A stretch of DNA of 64,000 nucleotides from a bacterium (GTDB lineage Bacteria; Bacillota; Bacilli; Lactobacillales; Streptococcaceae): contig CAJNCG010000004.1 of the NCBI GenBank assembly GCA_905221205.1, positions 1-64,000 on the forward strand. The letters are read 5' to 3'. The number at the start of each line of letters is the position of its first letter. Positions within the stretch are counted from its first letter, which is position 1. A program made the translations under genes and the position numbers. Below are positions 51,619 to 58,450 of the stretch, in pieces. Below the pieces are notes generated by a model, which saw nothing but the letters and a program-made list of their open reading frames with translations, did no database searches and was not told the origin of the DNA.

Positions 51619-51879
51619 CATCAGAATAAGAAAACTGGCTTATGAAATGCTTACAAAAAATAAAGATTATACTTGATACAATAGATTCATCAAATAAAAA
51701 TTTTAAATTTTTGACGGGGCAGCGGTAAGACGGTGTCCTATTTTTTGTGACATATAATCGCGTAAGGGGCTTTGTTGAATAGCAGAAAATAAAAAGTGAA
51801 CAGGATAATATTTCAGTCCTGTTCGCTTTTATGTTAGGCTCTTTGTCACTGAATGGCAAAAAATTGATTGTAAGACCTA
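51619..51879. other. degenerate sequence between the IS66 and choline-binding remnants
   Basis: It includes a hairpin with T-rich tail around GTGAACAGGAT…GTCCTGTTCGC (51799-51826) and GGCTCTTTGTCACTGAATGGC (51838-51858), which resembles an ISL3-type end. No gene is visible. Confidence 0.5.
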
Positions 51880-52289
51880 TAGGATTGGTAAAGATTACTG
51901 ATAAGACTTATTATTTCGTTGAAAATGGTGAGAAGAAAACTGGTTTTGTTAAAATCGATGAGAAAACTTACTATGTCAAAGAAGGTGTCCGTCTAACTGG
52001 TGATATTACTGTTGATGGGAAACATTATTTCTTGGATGAGGAAGGTGTCCTTAAACAAGGAATTGTTGTGATTGATGGTAAAAAATTCTTCATCGATAGT
52101 GAAGGAAATCGTCAGGCTGGCTGGAAGAAAGTTGAGGGTGACTGGTATTATTTCTCTAAAGAGGATGGAATGAAGACTGGCTGGTTCCAAGTAGATGGTA
52201 AATGGTACTATGCTTATAGTTCAGGAGCCCTTGCTGTCAGCACTACAATCAATGGTTACACAGTAAATGCCAACGGTGAGTGGGTTTAA
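51880..52289 (+). pseudogene. truncated choline-binding protein (C-terminal repeats only)
   Basis: From about GLVKITDKTYYFVENGEKKT to the end this is nearly identical to choline-binding protein 3, but it skips about six repeats and ends directly with GWFQVDGKWYYAYSSGALAV…NANGEWV. There is no signal peptide, SD or promoter; an open frame from 51831 begins with unrelated residues. It is a likely recombination reservoir of repeats. Confidence 0.8.
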
Positions 52290-52335
52290 AATCAGAAAAT
52301 TTACCTTATAAAATGTAAATAATGAAAAGAAAATA

Positions 52336-52369
52336 AAAAGAAAGCTTATAAAATGGGCTTTCTTTTTTC
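52336..52369 (+). terminator. terminator after the truncated choline-binding gene
   Basis: Stem AAAGAAAGC/GCTTTCTTT with an 11-nt loop, followed by T residues. Confidence 0.75.
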
Positions 52370-52435
52370 TGTTATGAGATATACATCTAAAAATTATAAT
52401 AAAGATATAATTGTATAAATAAAATAACCTATTAC

Positions 52436-52464
52436 TTGATTATATTTTTAGAAAGCGTTATAAT
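52436..52464 (+). promoter_or_regulatory. promoter of PspA-like gene 1
   Basis: TTGATT (52436-52441), 17 bases, TATAAT (52459-52464), about 37 bp before the start codon. Confidence 0.7.
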
Positions 52465-52500
52465 GAATCCAAATAAAGTTCCAAAAAAGGGGTTTCAAAA

Positions 52501-53940
52501 ATGGATAAAAAGAAAGTGATTTTAACTAGCTTGGCTAGTGTGGCTGTTTTGGGGTCAGGTTTCCTTGCTTCTAATCCTTCAACAGTAAAAGCTGAGGGTG
52601 CGCAACCTGCTTCAACACAACCAGCTACTATGGATACTAAAGAGGCTTTAAAAGCTGCTTTTGAAAAAATGGAAAAAGCTGTTGAAGATAAAATTAACAA
52701 AGACGACAGCATTAAAGCAGAAGATAAGGCGAAAGCTATCGAGGAAGCAAAAGCTGAAATCGGTAAAGAAGACATCTTAAAGGCTATCGAAAATGGTGAT
52801 TTGAAAGCTGAAGATGTTGCAAAAGAGTTAGAAGATGACTTTAATAAAGCTGGTGCGACTAATCCAACTGTAGAACCTGCTCCAGGTGCTGAGTTGGTTC
52901 GTAATGAATCAGGTGAGGTTACAGAAGCTAAGCCAGTTAATGGTGGAATTGATGCCGATACTCAGGATAAAATCAACAAGCGTTTGGATGAAGAAAAGAC
53001 AGATGCTAAGGATGTTGGTGAACGTGTAGAAGCTGCGAAAAATGATGTTGAAGAAGCAAAAGCTATTGTGGAAGCAGCAAAAGCAGCGAAAGAAAAAGCT
53101 CAAAAAGAACTTGATAGCTATGCCGATGCTGATGGTGAACAAGCAGACCAATACAGAGAAGCAGCTCAAAAGGATCTTGATGCTGCAGATAAAGCTCTAG
53201 AAGCAGCTCAAGCAGAACTTAAAGCGCGTGAAGCAGACTTGAAAGCTGAAGAGGCTAAATTAGATACAACAATTGAAGCTCTTCAAAACAAGGTTGCTGA
53301 TTTGGAAAAAGAAGTTTCTAAATTAGAAGATAATCTTAAAGATGCGGAAGCAAATGGTTCTGAAGATTATATTAAAGAAGGGCTTCAGAAAGAATTAGAT
53401 GCTAAAAGAGCGGAATTGGAGAAGGCAGAAGCTGATCTAGAAGCAGCTCTTAAAGGTTTGGAACCAGAAGCTTCTAATGGAGATGCTGCAATTCTTGAAA
53501 AACCAGCATATACAGAACCTGAAAAAGAGCCCCAAAAAGAATCAAGCAAGGTACCTGACAGACCTGCAAAACCAGCTCCAGAATTCCCAATTCCAGCTAA
53601 AGTTGGAACGCCTGGAAATCCAGCTCCAACTTCTGAAACTCCTGCTCCGGTGTCAGAAACACCAGCAGGTCCATCTGCTGGTACGCCATCTACTGAATCC
53701 CCAGCAACGCCAGCACCTGGAACAAATAGTCCAGCTTCAGAAGCTCCATCAGCCCCAGCTACTGCAGCTCCGGCTGTAGCAGGAACTAGCCAAGATAATA
53801 CTTATCAAGCCCCAGCTGCAAAAGCAGAAGATAAGAAAGAACTTCCAAATACTGGTGGTAAAGATAATGTTGCAGTTGCATTCTTAGGATTCTTAGGATT
53901 ACTTCTTGGATTCCTTCCATTTGTGAGACGTAAAAACTAA
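52501..53940 (+). CDS. PspA-like alpha-helical protein with LPXTG anchor 1
   Basis: A 479-residue surface protein. The signal peptide MDKKKVILTSLASVAVLGSG is almost that of PspA. A small helical module (ALKAAFEKMEKAVEDKINKD…GDLKAEDVAKELED, about 48-110) is followed by a long coiled coil (about 165-325), including GSEDYIKEGLQKELDAKRAEL, a close match to the PspA helical end. A Pro/Ala/Ser/Thr-rich wall-spanning part leads to LPNTGG, a hydrophobic helix and RRKN. Sortase A should link it to peptidoglycan, unlike choline-bound PspA. Confidence 0.88.
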   Translation: MDKKKVILTSLASVAVLGSGFLASNPSTVKAEGAQPASTQPATMDTKEALKAAFEKMEKAVEDKINKDDSIKAEDKAKAIEEAKAEIGKEDILKAIENGDLKAEDVAKELEDDFNKAGATNPTVEPAPGAELVRNESGEVTEAKPVNGGIDADTQDKINKRLDEEKTDAKDVGERVEAAKNDVEEAKAIVEAAKAAKEKAQKELDSYADADGEQADQYREAAQKDLDAADKALEAAQAELKAREADLKAEEAKLDTTIEALQNKVADLEKEVSKLEDNLKDAEANGSEDYIKEGLQKELDAKRAELEKAEADLEAALKGLEPEASNGDAAILEKPAYTEPEKEPQKESSKVPDRPAKPAPEFPIPAKVGTPGNPAPTSETPAPVSETPAGPSAGTPSTESPATPAPGTNSPASEAPSAPATAAPAVAGTSQDNTYQAPAAKAEDKKELPNTGGKDNVAVAFLGFLGLLLGFLPFVRRKN

Positions 53941-53955
53941 ATCATATGATGGTAT

Positions 53956-53988
53956 AAAAGAGAAGCGTTTATTTACTTCTCTTTTATA
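53956..53988 (+). terminator. terminator between the PspA-like genes
   Basis: Stem AAAAGAGAAG/CTTCTCTTTT around CGTTTATTTA with a T-rich tail. Confidence 0.75.
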
Positions 53989-54102
53989 TACTTATATGAA
54001 TTTCTATAAAAATGTAAGATTTTCCTTTCATATCGCTTAGTTATATTGTTAGGAAGAATTTTAAGAAAACTGAATATAATTTTAAAAGAGGTCTTGAAAA
54101 AT

Positions 54103-57100
54103 ATGAATAAAAAGAAAATGATTTTAACTAGCTTGGCTAGTGTGGCTGTTTTGGGAGCGGCATTTGTTGCATCTCAACCGTCAGTTGTAAAAGCTGATGA
54201 TCCTACTCCAGCTACTACTCCAGCTCAACCAGCAGGAGAAACTGGAGCTACTGCAACTTCTAAATCAGAAGTTACAAGTCCAGAAATTAAAGAAGCTGAA
54301 GGAAAAGCTACTGAAGCTGAAGCTAAAGTTACGAAAGCTCAAGAAAAAGTAGATACAACTACTACTGCAGCTAACGAAGCAAATACTAAACTAGAAGCAG
54401 AGAAAAAAGAAGCTGCTGAAGCTGAAACTGCAAAAACTGAAGCTGAAAAAGCTAAGAAAACTGCTGATGATGAATTAGCTGCTGCTAAAGAAAAAGCTGC
54501 TGAAGCCGACGCCAAAGCTAAAGAAGAAGCTAAAAAAGAAGAAGACGCTAAAAAAGAAGAAGCAGATTCTAAAGATGCTTTAACAAAAGCTTTAGATCAG
54601 TTAGAAGAAGCAATTGCTAATGATTCAAACATTGCTGATAAAGAAGCAGCAAAAAAAGCTGCTAAAGAATTAATTGATAAAGAAGGATTGTCAAAAGCAA
54701 TTGAATCTGGTGAAATAACAGCAAAAGATTTACTTGCTGAGTTTACAGATGACAATGAAAAATCAGAAAAAAATGAAGCAATTGAGAAAAAATTAAGAGA
54801 TAAAGAAGAAGCTAAAACAACTGATGCTGGAGCTTCTCCAGTAACAGAAGGGAAAACATCAGCTCTTCCAGAAGATTTAAAAGCTAAAATCGATGAAGCA
54901 GAAAAAGCTGATGCAGCTCGTCCTAAATCTGAAAAATTACAAGATAAAGCTGATGATTTAGGTGAAGAAGTTGACAATTTAACTGAAGCAGCTAATGCAG
55001 CTAAAGCTGAAGAAGATAAAAAAGCAGATACATTAACTAAGAGAAATGACACTTTACAAAAAACTCAAAAAGCACTAGAAACAGCAAAAGCAAATGGCTC
55101 TTCTGAAGAAATTGTTAATATTTTAGCAGATGTTGCCAAAAAAGCAGAAGCAGCTCGTGATGCTGCACAAAGTGAATTTGATGATGCTGCTGCAGAAACT
55201 AAAGCTGCTGCTGAAGAATTAAACAAACTTACTGATGAGTACAATAAAACTTTAGAAGAAGTTAAAGCTGCTAAAGAAAAAGAAGCTAATGAACCTGCTA
55301 AACCAGCTGAAGAAACTCCAGCTAAACCAGCAGAAAAAACAGAAGCTGAAAAAGCTGCTGAAGCTAAAGCTGAAGCGGATGCAAAAGTTGCTGAGTTGCA
55401 GAAAAAAGCAGACGAAGCAAAAACAAAAGTAGACGAAACTACAGCTAAAGCTACAAAAGAAGCTGCTGACGTAACTGCTGCTCAAACTAAAAAAGATGAA
55501 GCTGATAAAGCTAAAGCTGATGCAGAAACTGAATTAGCTAAAGCTAAAGAAGAGGCTGAAAAAGCTAAAGCTAAAGTTGAAGAACTTAAAAAAGAAGAAA
55601 AAGACAACCTAGAAGCTCTTAAAGGTGCTTTAGAGCAACTTGAAAAAGACGCAGAAGCTGAAATTAATAAAAATGCTAAAATCACTGACAAAGCTAAAGC
55701 TATCGAAGAAGCTAAAGCTGCAATCGGTAAAGACGCTTTATTAAAAGCTATCGAAGATGGTGTCATCACAGCTACTCAAGCTGCTAAAGAATTAGAAGAT
55801 CAAAATACGACTGCTGAAGCTACTAAAGATCAAAATCCTCAAGCAGACGAAATCGGTGCTACAAAACAAGAAGGTAAAGCTCTTTCTGAGCTTCCAGCTG
55901 CTGATAAAGAAAAATTAGATGCGGCTTATAACAAAGAAGCTTCTAAACCAATCGTTAAAAAACTTCAAGACATCGCTGATGATTTAGCTGAAAAGATTGA
56001 AAAATTAACTAAAGTAGCTGACAAAGATAAAGCTGATGCTACTGAAAAAGCAAAAGCAGTAGAAGAAAAAAATGCGGCATTAGATAAACAAAAAGAAACT
56101 TTAGATAAAGCTAAAACAGCGCTTGATACAGCTAAAAATAATAAAGCTGAGCAAGATGTTATCGATAAATTACAAGATGCTGTAACTAAATTAGAAGCTT
56201 CAGTTGCTTCTGCTAAAACTGCTGCTGATGAAGCTCAAGCTAAATTTGACGAAGTTAATGAAGTAGTAAAAGCATATAAAGATGAAATCGATAAACTAAC
56301 TGACGATTACAACGCAACTTTAGATTATATCAACAACTTAAAAGAAGTTCCTAAAGGTGACGAACATAAAGACTTCGAAGGTGGAGTAAATCCTGGTGAT
56401 GCCCCTACTACTGAAGCACCTGAGTTCACAGGTGGAGTTAATGATGCAACACCTCCTACTGTAGCTGAAGCACCTGAGTTCACAGGTGGTGTAAATGCTG
56501 CTGACGCTCCTACAGCTGAAGAAAAACCTGAATTCACAGGTGGTGTAAACGGAGTTGAACCTGCTGTTAATGAGGTTCCAGAATTCACAGGTGGAGTGAA
56601 TGACGACAATGCTCCAAGTGAGCCAGCTAAACCAGAAGGTGAGGCTCCAGCAGCTAAACCAGCTGAACAACCTAAAACAGAAGTTAAAGATATTAAATCT
56701 GAAATCAAACGTCTTGAAGCTGAAGTTAAAAAACTTGAATCTACAGTAAAAGATGCTGAAGCTAATGGTGCTGAAGACTATCTTGTAGAAGGATATAAAG
56801 GCGAATTAGACAAAGCTAAAGCAGAATTAGAAGAACTTAAAAGTGCTTGGTTAAATCTTGTAAATGACAAACCTGAGTTTGATTTATCAAAATTAAATGA
56901 AGGTAAATTACCTGAAGCGAACAAAGAAAATACAGTACCATCAAGACCTGAAAAACCAGCTCCTGAATTTCCAATTCCGGCTAAAGTTGGAACACCTGGA
57001 AATCCACCGCGTGAAAATTCTGATGCTACAGCTGTAAATGAACCTGCACTTGTACCAAAAACACCATCAACTCCTGGAACAGATGCTTCAGCTACACCAA

Positions 57101-57303
57101 CAGCTGAAACACCAGCTACTCCTGCGGTTGCACCAACTGTAGCAGGTACTAGCAAAGATAATACTTATCAAGCTCCAGCTGCAAAAGCAGAAGATAAGAA
57201 AGAACTTCCAAACACTGGTGGTAAAGATAATGTTGCAGTTGCATCATTAGGATTCCTTGGATTGCTCCTTGGTGCCCTTCCATTTGTGAAACGCAAAAAC
57301 TAA
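54103..57303 (+). CDS. large PspA-like alpha-helical protein with LPXTG anchor 2
   Basis: A 1066-residue surface protein with PspA-type signal MNKKKMILTSLASVAVLGAA. Two long homologous helical blocks (about 55-400 and 420-755) each hold the module KALDQLEEAI…/GALEQLEKDAEAEINKNAKI seen in the 479-residue neighbour. Five EFTGGVN-type repeats (about 760-830), a PspA-like AEANGAEDYLVEGYKGELDK segment, a Pro-rich region shared with the neighbour (PAPEFPIPAKVGTPGNP) and LPNTGG…KRKN follow. Alanine- and lysine-rich codons cause long antisense frames. ATG 54103 with AGAGGTC is the likely start. Confidence 0.88.
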   Translation: MNKKKMILTSLASVAVLGAAFVASQPSVVKADDPTPATTPAQPAGETGATATSKSEVTSPEIKEAEGKATEAEAKVTKAQEKVDTTTTAANEANTKLEAEKKEAAEAETAKTEAEKAKKTADDELAAAKEKAAEADAKAKEEAKKEEDAKKEEADSKDALTKALDQLEEAIANDSNIADKEAAKKAAKELIDKEGLSKAIESGEITAKDLLAEFTDDNEKSEKNEAIEKKLRDKEEAKTTDAGASPVTEGKTSALPEDLKAKIDEAEKADAARPKSEKLQDKADDLGEEVDNLTEAANAAKAEEDKKADTLTKRNDTLQKTQKALETAKANGSSEEIVNILADVAKKAEAARDAAQSEFDDAAAETKAAAEELNKLTDEYNKTLEEVKAAKEKEANEPAKPAEETPAKPAEKTEAEKAAEAKAEADAKVAELQKKADEAKTKVDETTAKATKEAADVTAAQTKKDEADKAKADAETELAKAKEEAEKAKAKVEELKKEEKDNLEALKGALEQLEKDAEAEINKNAKITDKAKAIEEAKAAIGKDALLKAIEDGVITATQAAKELEDQNTTAEATKDQNPQADEIGATKQEGKALSELPAADKEKLDAAYNKEASKPIVKKLQDIADDLAEKIEKLTKVADKDKADATEKAKAVEEKNAALDKQKETLDKAKTALDTAKNNKAEQDVIDKLQDAVTKLEASVASAKTAADEAQAKFDEVNEVVKAYKDEIDKLTDDYNATLDYINNLKEVPKGDEHKDFEGGVNPGDAPTTEAPEFTGGVNDATPPTVAEAPEFTGGVNAADAPTAEEKPEFTGGVNGVEPAVNEVPEFTGGVNDDNAPSEPAKPEGEAPAAKPAEQPKTEVKDIKSEIKRLEAEVKKLESTVKDAEANGAEDYLVEGYKGELDKAKAELEELKSAWLNLVNDKPEFDLSKLNEGKLPEANKENTVPSRPEKPAPEFPIPAKVGTPGNPPRENSDATAVNEPALVPKTPSTPGTDASATPTAETPATPAVAPTVAGTSKDNTYQAPAAKAEDKKELPNTGGKDNVAVASLGFLGLLLGALPFVKRKN
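56383..56620 (+). repeat. five tandem (P)EFTGGVN repeats
   Basis: Units of about 17-20 codons: DFEGGVN, then four EFTGGVN, each followed by a short Pro/Ala/Thr-rich spacer. The DNA units GAATTCACAGGTGG and GAGTTCACAGGTGG are close but not identical. Gain or loss of units by recombination is expected. Confidence 0.8.
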
Positions 57304-57318
57304 TTAGTAGAAAATATA

Positions 57319-57348
57319 AAAGAGAAGGATTTGTGTCCTTCTCTTTTT
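57319..57348 (+). terminator. terminator of PspA-like gene 2
   Basis: Stem AGAGAAGGA/TCCTTCTCT with loop TTTGT and T-run. Confidence 0.85.
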
Positions 57349-57439
57349 GTGATATGGGCTATAGTGAGAGTTCTGTTGAACAGAAGAAAAAAGTGAACAA
57401 AACGATGTTTCGGTTTTATTCACTTTTATGTTTATAAAC

Positions 57440-58303
57440 TTACAATAAAGCCTCAAACTCAGCGACGGTCATGCCTAATTGCTCACTCGCAACCTCTGCT
57501 GTTAAAAGATGCTGTCGAACAAGATTTGCTAACATAGCAAAACCACCTTCTGCCCTCGCAGTTTCCAAGGCATAGTCCTGCGCTAACAAGGCTTGTTCTT
57601 CGCGTCTGCGTTGTTCACTAAACATTTTTCTGTCCTCCACGGACCAGCTCTTGTAGTCTAGCAGTTGATCTGCTTGTCTGATTGCTCGCTCGGGTTGCTG
57701 GGTAAAGGGTTTGTTCCCGAAAAACTCCAACCACGGCTTGCGAACCTCGTCTTTGCTGGTTTCTCTGTATTTTTTTAATTCCAAGAATGCCATCTTGACT
57801 AGATGATTTTCTTGCCTATTGTTTGTGATAGTTAAGACCTCACCTGTCGTGTCCTCGCGCATGCTAAAGCTGTGAAAAGCCAGGTCATCTGAGAAATAAT
57901 TACTATCCACAATAGCTATCGCGTAAACAGGTGCGATATGCTTGTAACTCTGGTGAGTATTGCCTTCACGTTGCCTAATTTTTTCTAGGTTTTGATTGAC
58001 CTGACTACACAAGTAAGCCCACAAACGATTAATGAAAAAATTCTGATGATGAACTTGTATTTCGATAATAACTTGAGTTCCATTGTCCAACTCCGCCAAA
58101 ACGTCTATGCTAGTATAGAAATCTTGGGCTGAATAAGGCAGGGAAGGTAGTACATGAATATTACTCCCCTCCAAAATGGTCACATTTTTGGCGGGCAAGT
58201 CTAGCATATCGCGAATAAATTGACAAGTGATTTCTGGATTGCTAAAGATTTTCTTAGCAACCAAATCATTGGTCGGGCTGATGCCCGGATGTCTTAGAAT
58301 CAT
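57440..58303 (-). CDS. Rpn-family recombination-promoting nuclease, copy 2
   Basis: A 287-residue protein almost identical to copy 1 (43375) through residue 250, including DVLAELDNGTQVIIEIQ. It has a shorter C-terminal linker with one ARAEGG unit in place of the long Glu/Gly/Arg repeats. Start ATG at 58303 follows GGAGGAAGAGG. It lies in opposite orientation to copy 1, so the two form an inverted repeat of roughly 0.9 kb across 13 kb. Its upstream region is continuous, without the BOX. Confidence 0.88.
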   Translation of the reverse strand: MILRHPGISPTNDLVAKKIFSNPEITCQFIRDMLDLPAKNVTILEGSNIHVLPSLPYSAQDFYTSIDVLAELDNGTQVIIEIQVHHQNFFINRLWAYLCSQVNQNLEKIRQREGNTHQSYKHIAPVYAIAIVDSNYFSDDLAFHSFSMREDTTGEVLTITNNRQENHLVKMAFLELKKYRETSKDEVRKPWLEFFGNKPFTQQPERAIRQADQLLDYKSWSVEDRKMFSEQRRREEQALLAQDYALETARAEGGFAMLANLVRQHLLTAEVASEQLGMTVAEFEALL

Positions 58304-58438
58304 CCTCTTCCTCCTTTTATTATACCACAGTTTTAAATCTAGGTTTACTAGATTCACTGACTCTATCTATTTATTCGGAAAAAGTATGAAAAATACTTGC
58401 TCTAGCTCTTCCCAATGGTATTTTTTGGTGCTTTCCTT

Positions 58439-58444
58439 TATAAT
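58439..58444 (+). promoter_or_regulatory. -10 box directly before polA
   Basis: TATAAT ends 6 bases before the polA ATG (58451), so a transcript started at the usual distance would be leaderless. No clear -35 or SD is seen. Confidence 0.4.
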
Positions 58445-58450
58445 GGGTGT

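Noticed and set aside
51831..52289. Functional small choline-binding protein
   Set aside because: It lacks signal peptide, SD and promoter, and the first residues come from unrelated sequence; treated as a truncated copy.
55482..55769. Long antisense frames rich in Ser, Ala and Leu inside the LPXTG genes
   Set aside because: They mirror the Lys/Glu/Ala-rich codons of the sense gene and have no SD or family features.
54300..56300. Many short repeated units that could suggest a CRISPR-like or satellite array
   Set aside because: They encode Ala/Lys/Glu coiled-coil residues in one intact frame; spacing is irregular and there is no constant repeat with unique spacers. No CRISPR array is present in the window.
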